Of a stretch of DNA of 64,000 nucleotides, positions 47,234-58,031 are shown one piece after another; within the stretch, counting starts at the first letter, position 1, and every line of letters starts with the position of its first letter. Below the pieces are notes generated by a model. That model searched no databases and was not told the origin of the DNA. It saw only the letters and a program-made list of their open reading frames with translations. Position numbers and translations under genes: made by a program. Source of the stretch: Legionella oakridgensis ATCC 33761 = DSM 21215 (GTDB lineage Bacteria; Pseudomonadota; Gammaproteobacteria; Legionellales; Legionellaceae); contig NZ_CP004006.1 in NCBI RefSeq assembly GCF_000512355.1, positions 1,479,001 through 1,543,000 of the forward strand, read 5' to 3'.

Positions 47234-48019
47234 GTGTATAGCATTGAAATTTTCCAAATCGATGCCTTTACAGACAAGGTGTTTCATGGAAATCCTGCTG
47301 CTGTATGTTTACTTAAACATTGGTTAAATGATGAATTATTACAGGCTATTGCCGTTGAAAATAATTTATCAGAAACAGCATTCATTCTCGAAGCCAAAGA
47401 CGGGTATCAAATTCGCTGGTTCACCCCGAATGGTGAAATTAATTTGTGTGGTCATGCCACCCTTGCCGCCGGCTTTTTATTATTTGAATTGGGAAAAGGC
47501 ATGAATGAGACCATTCATTTTTCAAGTCTCAGTGGTCCACTATACATTAAGAAAAAAAGCTCTCGACTTGTCATGGACTTCCCTCGCCTCAATTATGAAA
47601 CGGTCCAATCTGCTGGGCCATGGACCAGCCTTATTGACAAACCAATAGCCGGTGCCTTTATCAGCGACCTGGATTATTTAATATTACTTGCTAATGAAAG
47701 TGATGTCTTAAATGCTCAAGTTGATTTAAAATCACTGGCAAAAATGCCCAAACGAGGCCTGATATTAACAGCCAAAAGCAATGATGCCGATTTTTATTCG
47801 CGCTGTTTTTATCCAAAACACCATATTCCAGAAGATCCAGTGACCGGATCAGCGCATTGTGTATTAGCCCCCTTCTGGGCCGAACGATTAAATAAAACGA
47901 GCCTTAAAGGCATTCAAGGATCGTTTCGTAAAGGCGAAGTTTTATGTGACGTTTTTGCAGAACGTATTCACATAGCAGGTTATTGTAAATGGTATTTCAA
48001 AGGCCATTTAGTCATTTAA
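47234..48019 (+). CDS. PhzF-family isomerase-like protein
   Basis: The 261-residue protein starts at GTG 47234 with GAGG upstream. It shows the PhzF double hot-dog barrel motifs: FQIDAFTDKVFHGNPAAVCL, the catalytic Glu in NNLSETAFIL (about residue 46), RWFTPNGEINLCGHATLAAG and the C-terminal EDPVTGSAHCVLAPFW. Family members isomerise small acids such as dihydrohydroxyanthranilate, but most, like this one with no phenazine genes nearby, have unknown substrates. It is 69 bases after ppsR and 68 before prpB. Confidence 0.88.
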   Translation: MYSIEIFQIDAFTDKVFHGNPAAVCLLKHWLNDELLQAIAVENNLSETAFILEAKDGYQIRWFTPNGEINLCGHATLAAGFLLFELGKGMNETIHFSSLSGPLYIKKKSSRLVMDFPRLNYETVQSAGPWTSLIDKPIAGAFISDLDYLILLANESDVLNAQVDLKSLAKMPKRGLILTAKSNDADFYSRCFYPKHHIPEDPVTGSAHCVLAPFWAERLNKTSLKGIQGSFRKGEVLCDVFAERIHIAGYCKWYFKGHLVI

Positions 48020-48087
48020 ATAAAGCGGGTTGCTATCCTAAAATCAGCATGATACAAATGCTCTTTTATTTCAAGGAGTAACGGTTA

Positions 48088-48974
48088 ATGTCGCATTCGA
48101 TGGGAAAAATATTCCGAACGTTAGTTCAAACCCAGGCACCTGTACAAATCCTTGGGACCATCAATGCTTATTCCGCCATGCTTGCCGAACATGCCGGCGC
48201 CCAAGCCATTTATTTATCAGGAGCAGGTGTTGCTAATGCCTCCTATGGCTTGCCGGATTTGGGAATGACCTCCCTTGCAGAAGTGCTTGAAGATGTACGG
48301 CGGGTTACGCAAGCCTGTTCTTTACCCTTGCTTGTAGACGTGGATACGGGTTGGGGCCATGCTTTCAATATCGCTAGGACCGTTAAATTAATGGAACGAA
48401 CCAATGTGGCTGCCATTCATATAGAAGACCAAGTCATCGCTAAACGTTGTGGGCATCGTCCTAATAAAGCTGTTGTTTCCATGCAAGAAATGGGAGATCG
48501 CATAAAAGCAGCCGTTGACGCGCGTGTTGACGAACAATTTATTATCATGGCACGAACGGATGCCTTTGCCAACGAGGGGATGAACAGTGCCATAGAGCGA
48601 GCATTATTTTACATAGAATCTGGCGCTGATATGATTTTTCCTGAGGCACTAACCACACTTGCACAATATCAGGAATTCACCCAACATTTAATAAATGTGC
48701 CAGTGCTGGCTAATATTACTGAGTTCGGTAAAACGCCTTTATTTACTCGCGATGAATTAAAGGAAGCTGGAGTCCAGTTAATCTTATATCCACTCAGTGC
48801 ATTTCGAGCGATGTCTCATGCCGCCCTTCATGTTTATCACACCATTCTTAAACAAGGCACGCAAAAACAACGCTTGATACGATGCAAACACGCGATGATT
48901 TATATGAAGTATTAAAATACCGTGACTTTGAAAAAACACTAGATAAAATTAGGGGAGAACAGGATGGTAAATAA
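48088..48974 (+). CDS. prpB: 2-methylisocitrate lyase, frameshifted near the C-terminus
   Basis: This isocitrate-lyase-superfamily enzyme splits 2-methylisocitrate to pyruvate and succinate. It has [54 protein letters not shown] (catalytic KRCGH) and the [11 protein letters not shown] block. The frame slips after GTQK in a five-A run (48863-48867) and stops at 48915. One more A gives [19 protein letters not shown], the normal family C-terminus, ending at 48974 with 295 residues. The corrected gene overlaps prpC by 11 bases. AAGGAG precedes ATG 48088. First gene of prpBCD. Confidence 0.92.
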
Positions 48975-50079
48975 ATCAGCAGGACTGGCTGGCGTTGTTG
49001 CTGGTCAATCAGCCATTGCCACGGTAGGGCAAGAAGGAAAAGGATTAAACTACCGCGGATATTCCATTGATGATTTGGCTGAAAACGCTGCCTTTGAAGA
49101 AGTTGCTTATCTTTTACTGTATGGACAACTTCCCACCAGCGCAGAATTGGCGACTTATACCAATAAACTAATCAGTTTGCGCACATTACCTGATCCATTG
49201 AAAAAAGTTCTTAAACTCATTCCCAAAGAAACGCATCCTATGGATGTTTTGCGTACCGGCTGTTCATTATTGGGGAATCTCGAACCAGAAGATAATTTTT
49301 CACAACAACATGATATTGCCGATCGGCTTTTAGCTATTTTTCCTGGGATGCTTTGTTATTGGTATGCCTACCATCAGGGCAGAGAAATCAGTGGCGAAAG
49401 CGATGAGCAAAGCACAGGTGGACATTTTCTTGCGTTATTACATGGTAAAAAACCACCAAAATTGCATCGCGATATGATGAACGTATCCTTAATTCTTTAT
49501 GCCGAACATGAATTTAACGCATCCACTTTTGCCGCAAGGGTAACCGCTGCCACATTATCCGATTTTTATTCCTCTATAACCAGCGCCATTGGCACATTAC
49601 GCGGCCCATTGCATGGTGGTGCCAATGAAGCAGCCATGGAATTGATCCAACGCTTTAAAACACCTGATGAAGCGGAGCAACAACTGATGGTAATGTTGGA
49701 AAATAAAGCCAAAATCATGGGCTTTGGTCACCGTGTTTACAAGGATTGCGACCCACGCTCAGATATTATAAAAGCCTGGTCAAAAAAACTTGCGAAATCA
49801 CAAGATGATCTGCTGTTATACAAAATCTCTGAACGCATTGAAGAAGTCATGAGGCGCGAGAAAAAATTATTTCCGAACCTCGATTTTTACAGTGCATCAG
49901 CCTATCATTATTGTGGCATACCAACCTCATTATTTACCCCGATTTTTGTCATATCACGCATCACAGGCTGGTCTGCCCATGTATTTGAACAACGAGCAGA
50001 CAATCGTCTCATTCGCCCAACGTCTGAATACATAGGGCCAGAACCACGTCCATATATTGCAATTGATTCCCGAGGATAA
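48964..50079 (+). CDS. prpC: 2-methylcitrate synthase
   Basis: The 371-residue citrate-synthase-family enzyme condenses propionyl-CoA with oxaloacetate. It shows [20 protein letters not shown], catalytic His regions [14 protein letters not shown] and [16 protein letters not shown], and the Asp region [16 protein letters not shown]. The short length (about 370 against about 430 for GltA) and the prpB/prpD neighbours identify it as PrpC. AGGGGAGAAC precedes ATG 48964. prpD starts two bases after its stop. Confidence 0.95.
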   Translation: MVNKSAGLAGVVAGQSAIATVGQEGKGLNYRGYSIDDLAENAAFEEVAYLLLYGQLPTSAELATYTNKLISLRTLPDPLKKVLKLIPKETHPMDVLRTGCSLLGNLEPEDNFSQQHDIADRLLAIFPGMLCYWYAYHQGREISGESDEQSTGGHFLALLHGKKPPKLHRDMMNVSLILYAEHEFNASTFAARVTAATLSDFYSSITSAIGTLRGPLHGGANEAAMELIQRFKTPDEAEQQLMVMLENKAKIMGFGHRVYKDCDPRSDIIKAWSKKLAKSQDDLLLYKISERIEEVMRREKKLFPNLDFYSASAYHYCGIPTSLFTPIFVISRITGWSAHVFEQRADNRLIRPTSEYIGPEPRPYIAIDSRG

Positions 50080-50081
50080 TC

Positions 50082-51530
50082 ATGAGTTCGCCATTTGTAG
50101 AAACAAACATAAAACCAGATTATGATTCAGTCATCAGCGACATTGCGGATTATGTGTTGAATTATGAGATTAATAGTCAAGAAGCCTATGAAACAGCCCG
50201 ACTTTGCTTAATGGATACCTTGGGTTGTGGCCTGTTGGCACTTAATTTTCCTGAGTGCACCAAATTACTGGGGCCAGTGGTCCCAGGAGCTGTCTTGGCT
50301 GGCGGTGCTCGAGTCCCTGGAACTCATCATGAACTTGACCCTATACAAGCTGCTTTTAATATTGGTACCATGATTCGATGGCTCGATTTCAATGATACCT
50401 GGCTTGCTGCTGAATGGGGGCACCCATCTGATAATCTTGGCGCCATATTAGCCGTTGCGGATTACCTAGGCCGCCAGAATACCCATAAAAAGGCGGACGC
50501 TTTAACCATGCATACTGTACTTACCGCAATGATTAAAGCCCATGAAATTCAAGGCTGTCTTGCCTTGGAAAATAGTTTTAACCGAGTTGGTTTGGATCAT
50601 GTTATTTTGGTTAAACTCGCCAGTGCCGCAGTAACTGCCATGCTGTTAGGTGGTGATAAAGCCCTGATAGAACGCACGTTATCACAGGTTTTTGTTGATG
50701 GGCAAAGTTTACGTACGTATCGCCATACCCCAAATACAGGCTCAAGAAAATCCTGGGCTGCAGGCGATGCCACCTCTCGCGCCGTACGGCTCGCACTCAT
50801 TTGCGCCACTGGGGAAATGGGTTATCCCAGTGCCTTAACCGCGCCTAAATGGGGGTTTTATGATGTATTGTTCTCAGGCAATTCATTTAAATTTCAACGG
50901 CCTTATGGAAGTTATGTGATGGAAAATGTGTTATTTAAATTATCCTACCCAGCCGAATTCCATGCACAAACTGCCGTTGAATGTGCCGTCGCACTACACC
51001 CTCAAATAAAAAACAGAATAGATGATATTGCTCGTATTGAGATCACGACTCATGAGTCAGCCATCCGCATCATCAGTAAAGAAGGACCGCTGCATAACCC
51101 AGCGGATCGCGATCATTGCTTACAATATATGGTAGCAATTGCCTTATTGCACGGTGATTTACGCGCTGAACATTATGAAGACTCCGAGGCCTCCGATCCA
51201 CGTATTGATGCATTACGTCAAAAAATGCATATCCATGAAAGTAAGCAATTTTCACAGGATTATCATGATCCTGAAAAACGCTCCATTGCCAACAGCATTA
51301 AGTTGATATTTAATGATGGCAAGGAAACTGATCTGATAACGATCGAATACCCTATTGGACATAAACGTCGTCGTAAAGAAGGCGTGCCTGTACTGCTTGC
51401 GAAGTTTGAACGTAATTTAGCCACACGATTCTCATCAGAAAAAATTAAGCAAATCATAAATTCCATGAGTGAACTTGATAAGCTTGCTCAGCAACCTGTC
51501 ACTGATTTCATGGCCATGTGGCAAATATGA
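50082..51530 (+). CDS. prpD: 2-methylcitrate dehydratase
   Basis: The 482-residue MmgE/PrpD protein dehydrates 2-methylcitrate to 2-methylaconitate. It shows [60 protein letters not shown] and [19 protein letters not shown]. With PrpB and PrpC it completes the methylcitrate cycle, which detoxifies propionyl-CoA from odd-chain fatty acids or branched amino acids. The rehydration step can be done by an aconitase; one is encoded at 59.9 kb. No prpR-type regulator is seen. Confidence 0.95.
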   Translation: MSSPFVETNIKPDYDSVISDIADYVLNYEINSQEAYETARLCLMDTLGCGLLALNFPECTKLLGPVVPGAVLAGGARVPGTHHELDPIQAAFNIGTMIRWLDFNDTWLAAEWGHPSDNLGAILAVADYLGRQNTHKKADALTMHTVLTAMIKAHEIQGCLALENSFNRVGLDHVILVKLASAAVTAMLLGGDKALIERTLSQVFVDGQSLRTYRHTPNTGSRKSWAAGDATSRAVRLALICATGEMGYPSALTAPKWGFYDVLFSGNSFKFQRPYGSYVMENVLFKLSYPAEFHAQTAVECAVALHPQIKNRIDDIARIEITTHESAIRIISKEGPLHNPADRDHCLQYMVAIALLHGDLRAEHYEDSEASDPRIDALRQKMHIHESKQFSQDYHDPEKRSIANSIKLIFNDGKETDLITIEYPIGHKRRRKEGVPVLLAKFERNLATRFSSEKIKQIINSMSELDKLAQQPVTDFMAMWQI

Positions 51531-51599
51531 AAGAATAAAACAACGCTTGCAAACTTGCATGTGCAATGTCTAGCGCACTCCATACAGGACAGACTTTTG

Positions 51600-53603
51600 T
51601 CAAGTGTGGAGTCTGCTACGAATAATCTCTCGACGTAAAAATCTTGCGGGAGAAATGGCTTGAATCAACTTACGTGGTAAACAGTGAGGCTCACGATTAA
51701 TCATAGCGGCTAACCATTCTGCACTAATGGGAATTGAAGTTAATCCGCGTGACCCAAAACCGGCACAAACATACAGTCCAGGCAAACACGCCGCAGAAAA
51801 AGGCAACCAGCGCTGGGCATTACTCGCCAACGCAGCAAAATGTTGCTTAAACGATTCAGGTTGAGCGACTGGACCTACTAAAGGCAAATAATCAGGCGTT
51901 GCGGCGCGAATTGCTGACCAATGATTAATAACGTCCTTAGACCAAGTCAATTCGCTAGATAATTTATCTAATTTCGCCAAATTACTTTCATTATCCACGT
52001 TTTGACAAGTTGCATCCGTCGATCCTAAATGATACGTGGCACCTAAATAATGCCCCCCGTCCCATGCCGGTAAAACATGGCCGTCTGCGCATAATGGCAT
52101 GTTCAACTTTGAACTTGCCTCATTACTCTTAATGATAGTCATTTGACCACGAATCGGTTTCAAGGGAAGATGGCTGGTTTGAGAAAACTGGTTCGCATGA
52201 TGTCCACTTGCAATAATTAATACCTCAGCCTGATATTGACCAGTACTCCATGTCCCATCAACATAATTCAACGCATTGACTTGATGACCACCTACCCAAT
52301 GAATGCGCTCGCTCTCGATTAAAAATTGACATAAAGCCAATGAATCAATCCAGCCGGAATGAGGCACAAATAATCCATCAGATTCCAAAATTATCCCAGC
52401 AAGCAATGAAGCCTCTTTGTGATTAACCAATCTCCCAAGTTCAGGATAATGAGTTAACCATGGTCTTAAGCCTGCCTGAATGACTTGTTCCTTGGAGTTG
52501 TATGCTAATTGCAACCCCCCTCCTAAATGCCCGATATGAGGATTCAACAAGGCTTTATAAGCTCGAATTGCAAATACATACGCCGTTAGCATAAATTCAG
52601 TTAAGGGAGAACGATAAGAGGATATTTTAGGATATAATACTGCCCGTCGATTCCCTGAAGCGCCCTCCCCCGCGTGCTTTTGTTCATCAATTAGGGTCAC
52701 TTTCCAACCGCGCCGAGCCAGAGCATAGGCGGAATAACACCCTGCAAGCCCTCCTCCCACAATCATTGCATGTCGGTCTTTAACTGGACTTACTGAACTT
52801 GCATGCCACGGCGTATAACGAGCATAAGACCTTGTCGATGGTTGATCGAATACCGCCGTAATCATCTCTCTTTTGCAGCCATATCCTTTCTTTTTATTCA
52901 CGGTAAAACCTACTGCTTGTAAGCCGCGCTTTACAATGCCAGCCGCTGAAAAAGTCGCCAGCGTAGCGTTTTGCCTAGACAATCGCCCTATCACTGTAAA
53001 TAATGGTTCGCACCACATATCGGGATTTTTTTTAGGGGAAAAACCATCAAGAAACCAGGCATCAACCGCCGTGTGACGCAATTGCTTTTCAACAGCAGCG
53101 TCACCGCATATTAGTAACTGATCGTAACAGGCTAGTGCATCCCCCAGCATTAAAATTAAATTGACCCGCCCCCCCTCAAACGATAATAAATGAAACCCTG
53201 GGGTTAATATTGGGTAACTCTCTAATAATGCTTGCGACTGCCCTGCTAATGCAGGCCATAAGCTTAAGGATTTTAATAAATCATCACGCGTTAAAGGATG
53301 TTTTTCACAAGATATAAAATGCAGCCTTGCTGACTTGGGCGCATGCGTTTGCCACAAAGACCACGCCAGCAAAAAATTTAAACCGCTGCCAAAACCAGTT
53401 TCAGCGATAACAAATTGACTGCCTTGTTTATCCGGGAGTTTTTCCCATCGTTCTCGCAACTGATTGCCATCAATAAATACATGAGAGGCTTCCTGCAAAC
53501 CGTTTGCAGTAGAAAAATAAATATCCTCAAATTCACATGAATACGGCAAACCCGATGTCCATGTAATTTTGGCAGGAGTTATTGCTTCAAAAAGAGTACT
53601 CAC
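51600..53603 (-). CDS. mnmC: bifunctional tRNA 5-methylaminomethyl-2-thiouridine synthesis protein MnmC
   Basis: This 667-residue fusion finishes mnm5s2U at the tRNA wobble position. The N-terminal methyltransferase has IAETGFGSGLNFLLAW (about residues 65-80) and VDAWFLDGFSPKKNPDMW. The C-terminal FAD-dependent oxidoreductase begins MIVGGGLAGCYSAYALARRG (about residues 278-297), with GEGASGNRRAVLYPKIS and the closing CAGFGSRGLTSIPISAEWLA. Both halves look intact. It stands alone, convergent with prpD. Confidence 0.95.
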   Translation of the reverse strand: MSTLFEAITPAKITWTSGLPYSCEFEDIYFSTANGLQEASHVFIDGNQLRERWEKLPDKQGSQFVIAETGFGSGLNFLLAWSLWQTHAPKSARLHFISCEKHPLTRDDLLKSLSLWPALAGQSQALLESYPILTPGFHLLSFEGGRVNLILMLGDALACYDQLLICGDAAVEKQLRHTAVDAWFLDGFSPKKNPDMWCEPLFTVIGRLSRQNATLATFSAAGIVKRGLQAVGFTVNKKKGYGCKREMITAVFDQPSTRSYARYTPWHASSVSPVKDRHAMIVGGGLAGCYSAYALARRGWKVTLIDEQKHAGEGASGNRRAVLYPKISSYRSPLTEFMLTAYVFAIRAYKALLNPHIGHLGGGLQLAYNSKEQVIQAGLRPWLTHYPELGRLVNHKEASLLAGIILESDGLFVPHSGWIDSLALCQFLIESERIHWVGGHQVNALNYVDGTWSTGQYQAEVLIIASGHHANQFSQTSHLPLKPIRGQMTIIKSNEASSKLNMPLCADGHVLPAWDGGHYLGATYHLGSTDATCQNVDNESNLAKLDKLSSELTWSKDVINHWSAIRAATPDYLPLVGPVAQPESFKQHFAALASNAQRWLPFSAACLPGLYVCAGFGSRGLTSIPISAEWLAAMINREPHCLPRKLIQAISPARFLRREIIRSRLHT

Positions 53604-53655
53604 TCTGAATTCCGCATGACTACAAATTACTTCTTATTGTTTACTGTCGTTCATG

Positions 53656-54942
53656 TCAAACCAGCTGCTGGAGAACATATTCCGCTGCCTTTTGCGTATG
53701 ATGAATGTCTTGTTGCTGATGTGCGCTGGAAACAAACCCTGCTTCATACATAGAAGGAGCAAAATAAACACCTTGTTGTAACATACCATGGAAAAACGCT
53801 TTAAATCGTTTTTCATCCGACGAAGCAACATCCGAATAATTATTCACTTCATTTAAATGATTAAAACAAAAACCAAACATGCCACCAAGCGAAGCACCGC
53901 AAAAGGGAATATTGAATGATTCCGCAACGTCTTTTAAGGCATGAATCAAAGCAGCGGAAATGTCTCCCAAACGCTGATAAAAATTGGGCTGTCCCTCCAG
54001 CTCAGATAACGTCGCTAATCCTGCCGCCATGGCTAAAGGATTACCTGATAGAGTACCCGCTTGATACACAGGACCCTCTGGCGCAAGTTGATTCATAATA
54101 GATGTCTTACCACCCACAGCACCCACAGGCATGCCTCCACCAATCACTTTACCAAGCGTCGTTAAGTCAGGTGTCACCTGATAATGTTGCTGCGCTCCCC
54201 CCAAAGCAATACGAAAACCGGTCATGACTTCATCAAATATTAATAACGCTCCATACGTATCGCATAATTCCCGCAGACCCTGTAGAAAACCTGATTTTGG
54301 TAAAACAAATCCCATATTGCCGGCAATCGGCTCCAAAATAACACCGGCAATATCGTTTGGATACTGTTCAAATAATGCCGCCACTTGCTCCAAATGATTA
54401 AAATCTGCTGTTAATGTATGTTCAGTAATACTTGCAGGAATTCCTGGGGTCGCCGGAATTCCTAAAGTAAGTACCCCAGAACCTGCCTTCACCAATAAGC
54501 TGTCATTATGGCCATGATAACATCCATTAAATTTAATAATTTTATTTCTATTCGTATAACCTCTTGCTAAACGAATAGCCGTCATGGTGGCTTCGGTTCC
54601 AGAATTCACCATGCGCACCTTCTCAATGGCAGGCATCAAGGAAGTAATTTTTTTTGCCAATTTGATTTCAAGCTCGGTAGGCGCACCAAAACTCATGCCC
54701 GTATGCAACACGCTCTCTACAGCAGCAATCACTTTGGGATAGCAATGGCCCAAAATTAAAGGCCCCCAAGAACCAACATAATCAATGTATTGATTATTGT
54801 CCACATCGATTAAATAAGCACCTTTCCCTTGCTTAAAAAATATAGGCTCTCCTCCTACTCCTTTAAACGCCCGCACAGGTGAATTCACGCCACCAGGAAT
54901 CACGGCCTGAGCTTGTCTAAACAACTCTTGTGAATAACTCAT
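53656..54942 (-). CDS. hemL: glutamate-1-semialdehyde 2,1-aminomutase
   Basis: The 428-residue PLP enzyme makes 5-aminolevulinate in the C5 heme pathway. It starts at ATG 54942 ([24 protein letters not shown] upstream); an in-frame ATG at 55062 adds a spurious stretch. It shows [51 protein letters not shown] and the PLP Lys in [17 protein letters not shown] (about residue 265). Nearby hemJ encodes a later step of the same pathway. Confidence 0.96.
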   Translation of the reverse strand: MSYSQELFRQAQAVIPGGVNSPVRAFKGVGGEPIFFKQGKGAYLIDVDNNQYIDYVGSWGPLILGHCYPKVIAAVESVLHTGMSFGAPTELEIKLAKKITSLMPAIEKVRMVNSGTEATMTAIRLARGYTNRNKIIKFNGCYHGHNDSLLVKAGSGVLTLGIPATPGIPASITEHTLTADFNHLEQVAALFEQYPNDIAGVILEPIAGNMGFVLPKSGFLQGLRELCDTYGALLIFDEVMTGFRIALGGAQQHYQVTPDLTTLGKVIGGGMPVGAVGGKTSIMNQLAPEGPVYQAGTLSGNPLAMAAGLATLSELEGQPNFYQRLGDISAALIHALKDVAESFNIPFCGASLGGMFGFCFNHLNEVNNYSDVASSDEKRFKAFFHGMLQQGVYFAPSMYEAGFVSSAHQQQDIHHTQKAAEYVLQQLV

Positions 54943-55187
54943 TTTAATTCTCGTGAAAAATCGTATGACTGCGCAGTTTACAATGATCAAAACGACAAAA
55001 CAAACTGCCTGCCTCATCATTGGGATACTTTTTTGATAGCAGCGACAAGGTCTATTGCTCAACTAATGCCTATTTTTTAAAAACCATTCTGTCTGATTAA
55101 AGGATATTTTTACAGATTCTTACTTCTATTCTTTACATCAGCGTCTTGAGTGGATAAATTACACTCTTTTTACATTGAGCATTAAAC

Positions 55188-55364
55188 ATGCAGTCTTACA
55201 AAAAATATATTTGTGTTATTTGCGGTTTTATTTATGATGAAGCCGAAGGTTGGCCCGAGGACGGTATTGAGCCTGGAACAAAATGGGAAGATGTCCCAGA
55301 AAATTGGTTCTGCCCCGATTGCGGCGCTGGCAAAGAAGATTTTGAAATGGTAGAAATGAATTGA
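55188..55364 (+). CDS. rubredoxin
   Basis: The 58-residue protein has two Cys pairs that bind a single iron: [20 protein letters not shown] and [19 protein letters not shown]. The spacing, and the [15 protein letters not shown] segment between, are diagnostic of rubredoxin. It carries single electrons, often to oxygen- or peroxide-detoxifying enzymes or alkane hydroxylases. It stands between divergent hemL and convergent hemJ, 11 bases from the latter's stop. Confidence 0.93.
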   Translation: MQSYKKYICVICGFIYDEAEGWPEDGIEPGTKWEDVPENWFCPDCGAGKEDFEMVEMN

Positions 55365-55374
55365 TTGTTTGACG

Positions 55375-55797
55375 TCAGAATGGTTTAACGACGACTAAAA
55401 GCACAATAGCAATCAATAGTATAGTGGGCAATTCATTAAATACCCGGAAAAAACGGGAACTTCGTGTATTACCGTCTTTTGCAAATTGTTTGACAAAATG
55501 GCCGCACATTATATGATAGCCCCATAAAAAAATGACGAGTACAAGCTTGACATGCATCCAGCCAGCATGGAAGTAATACTGCGGATTATAATGCAAAAGC
55601 ATCCATCCTAATAACGTAGTCAATACCGCTGCCGGCCAAGTAATACCGTAATATAAACGTCTTTCCATGATCTTAAAGCGAGCCATACTTGCATCATCTT
55701 TTGCATCTGTATGATAAACAAACAACCTTGGCAAATAAAACAATCCTGCAAACCAGGCCACCATTACTATAATATGAAACGCTTTCAAAATTAACAT
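55375..55797 (-). CDS. hemJ: protoporphyrinogen IX oxidase HemJ
   Basis: The 140-residue membrane protein has four helices and matches the HemJ (UPF0093) family: KAFHIIVMVAWFAGLFYLPR with the heme-ligand His near the N-terminus, ERRLYYGITWPAAVLTTLLG, YFHAGWMHVKLVLVIFLWGY and FFRVFNELPTILLIAIVLLV. It oxidises protoporphyrinogen IX in the penultimate heme step. It begins six bases after the terC-like gene and is probably co-transcribed with it. Confidence 0.93.
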   Translation of the reverse strand: MLILKAFHIIVMVAWFAGLFYLPRLFVYHTDAKDDASMARFKIMERRLYYGITWPAAVLTTLLGWMLLHYNPQYYFHAGWMHVKLVLVIFLWGYHIMCGHFVKQFAKDGNTRSSRFFRVFNELPTILLIAIVLLVVVKPF

Positions 55798-55803
55798 ATC
55801 TGT

Positions 55804-56529
55804 CTATGACCCTTTTTTGTCGGTCTTATTCAATTTGCGATGCCGAAGCAAATTAAGCGCTTCTACGCCAAGTGAAAATCCCATTGCAAAGTAAACATAG
55901 CCACGCGGCACATGGAAAGAAAAACTATCAGCGACCAAAATCATTCCTATGAGGATTAAAAAACTCAGTGCCAGCATTTTCACCGTAGGATATTTTTCAA
56001 TAAATTGACTGACAGGTTCACTTGCATAAATCATAACAAGAATGGCGCATGTAATGGCTAACGCCATGACCCAGTAACGCGCCGTTAAACCAACCGCAGT
56101 CAATACGCTATCCAGGGAAAAAATAATATCCATTAAAGCCACCTGAATCACAACGCCTTTAAACGTGGCTAAAGCAGCCCCTTTTTCACGTAACTCCGTT
56201 TTGCCATCTCCCACTTCATAATGAATTTCCTGGGTAGCTTTAGCAATTAAAAAACCACCACCAACCAGTAAAAAAAGATCACGAATGGAATAGCTAAAAT
56301 CACCCACAGTAACAAACGGTTTAGCCAATTTTACCAGCCATACGGCAAATGCAAGCAGCAGAAGGCGCGTCATCCATGCGAAAGTCAACCCCCACCTTCG
56401 CGCTTTTTTACGCTGCTCCCTAGGTAATTTTTCCGTCAGAATGGAGAGAAATACCAAATTATCAATGCCAAGGATAATTTCCAAAATAACCAGGGCAAAT
56501 AAGCTTAATATAATGTCCAATAATTCCAT
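55804..56529 (-). CDS. TerC-family integral membrane protein
   Basis: The 241-residue protein has seven or more helices and the two TerC signatures EIILGIDNLVFLSILTEKLP and VALMDIIFSLDSVLTAVGLT, whose acidic residues are thought to bind metal. The segment HVPRGYVYFAMGFSLGVEAL is typical of the family's C-terminus. TerC proteins are linked to manganese or metal export and tellurite resistance; in this YgdQ/YoaE-like subgroup the substrate is unproven. It precedes hemJ by six bases. Confidence 0.88.
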   Translation of the reverse strand: MELLDIILSLFALVILEIILGIDNLVFLSILTEKLPREQRKKARRWGLTFAWMTRLLLLAFAVWLVKLAKPFVTVGDFSYSIRDLFLLVGGGFLIAKATQEIHYEVGDGKTELREKGAALATFKGVVIQVALMDIIFSLDSVLTAVGLTARYWVMALAITCAILVMIYASEPVSQFIEKYPTVKMLALSFLILIGMILVADSFSFHVPRGYVYFAMGFSLGVEALNLLRHRKLNKTDKKGS

Positions 56530-56690
56530 AGAATCACTTAAAATTACGTTTTAGGTAAGATTATCTCTTATTTATTCAATTATAAAGACTCATTTTTACT
56601 GACATTCTGATATGCTAAAACATAGGTGTTGACGATTCACTTTCGCATTTACCTTGGCTATAATATTTTGCTAATTTTTCAAGGATTCAG

Positions 56691-58031
56691 GTGGCACCAA
56701 TCATCAAATTAATCAAAAAGCTGTTACGTAAATCCAGAACACCTTCGTCTTCTGTCGATTCCAGCTATGTGATCCCTCGTACCCAACACCATATTTCAAA
56801 GACTGATATTAGCGTTAATGCACTGAAAGTCTTAAATCGTATAAACAGTGCAGGCTTTGAAGCTTACCTGGTGGGTGGTAGTGTTCGTGATTTATTGCTA
56901 CGTAAAGCGCCTAAAGACTTTGATATAGCAACCAATGCCACACCAAACCAAATCAAATCCCTATTTCGTAATGCCCGCATCATTGGCCGGCGATTTAAAC
57001 TGGTCCATATTATTTTTCATCGAGAAATTATTGAAGTTGCTACCTTTCGCAGCCACGAAACAACAGATTCCCAACAACTCACGAATGATCGAGGCATGCT
57101 AATACGTGATAATGTTTATGGGACACTGGAAGAAGACGCATGGCGGCGCGATTTCACCATCAACTCCCTTTATTACAATATTGATGATTATTCCATTGTC
57201 GATTTTACCGGCGGCGTTAAAGACATTGACTCCCGTATGATTCGTATCATTGGAAATCCCACCATCCGATATAAAGAAGATCCCGTTAGAATGTTACGAG
57301 CAATTCGTTTCAGTGCCAAACTGCATTTTGCACTTGAACCGGCAACCGCAGCGCCTATCCGGGAATCAAGTACCCTGATTCGTCATGTTTCCAGTTCTAG
57401 ATTATTTGATGAAATAACAAAGTTATATCAGTGTGGAGAAGCAGAAGCCGCACAAAATTTACTTGTAAAACATGGTCTGTTTTCTCAGCTTTTTCCCTTA
57501 ACCAATAATCTTTTAAACGGTGAATACCCAGTCAATGCCTTGGTTGGAATCGCTCTAGAAAATACCGATACACGAATACAGGATAACAAACCTGTGACGC
57601 CTGCTTTTTTATTTGCTGTCTTTTTATGGTTTCCCTTGATCGCTCGTACTGAGCAATTTAAAAAAGAGGGTATGGAGCCCTTACCTGCGCTGGAAAAAGC
57701 TATGTCACAAGTTATTTCCGAACAAAATCAAATTATTACCATTCCCAAACGATACACTCAAATCATGCGTGAAATGTGGATAATGCAATACCGATTTCCA
57801 AAACGTACTGGCAAACGTGCATTTAATTTGTTGCAACATCCCCGTTTTCGCGCCGCTTATGATTTTCTTGCTCTACGCGCTTTAGCAGGGGATGAATCTA
57901 TGGAGCTTGCGCAATGGTGGACAACCTTTCAAGAAGAAGACGAACAGAAACAACTTGAAATGGTCGCTACTCTTTCACCGCCATCACCCCGTAAGCGACG
58001 TCGACGCTATAAACCAAAAACCACATCATGA
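56691..58031 (+). CDS. pcnB: poly(A) polymerase I
   Basis: The 446-residue enzyme starts at GTG 56691, preceded by AAGGA at proper spacing. The class II nucleotidyltransferase core has YLVGGSVRDLLLRKAPKDFD with the DxD metal ligands (about residues 62-84), RRFKLVHI, EEDAWRRDFTINSLYYN and RYKEDPVRMLRAIRFSAK. The C-terminus is strongly basic (SPRKRRRRYKPK), as in PcnB and unlike CCA-adding enzymes. It polyadenylates RNA for decay. The stop overlaps the folK start by four bases (ATGA). Confidence 0.94.
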   Translation: MAPIIKLIKKLLRKSRTPSSSVDSSYVIPRTQHHISKTDISVNALKVLNRINSAGFEAYLVGGSVRDLLLRKAPKDFDIATNATPNQIKSLFRNARIIGRRFKLVHIIFHREIIEVATFRSHETTDSQQLTNDRGMLIRDNVYGTLEEDAWRRDFTINSLYYNIDDYSIVDFTGGVKDIDSRMIRIIGNPTIRYKEDPVRMLRAIRFSAKLHFALEPATAAPIRESSTLIRHVSSSRLFDEITKLYQCGEAEAAQNLLVKHGLFSQLFPLTNNLLNGEYPVNALVGIALENTDTRIQDNKPVTPAFLFAVFLWFPLIARTEQFKKEGMEPLPALEKAMSQVISEQNQIITIPKRYTQIMREMWIMQYRFPKRTGKRAFNLLQHPRFRAAYDFLALRALAGDESMELAQWWTTFQEEDEQKQLEMVATLSPPSPRKRRRRYKPKTTS

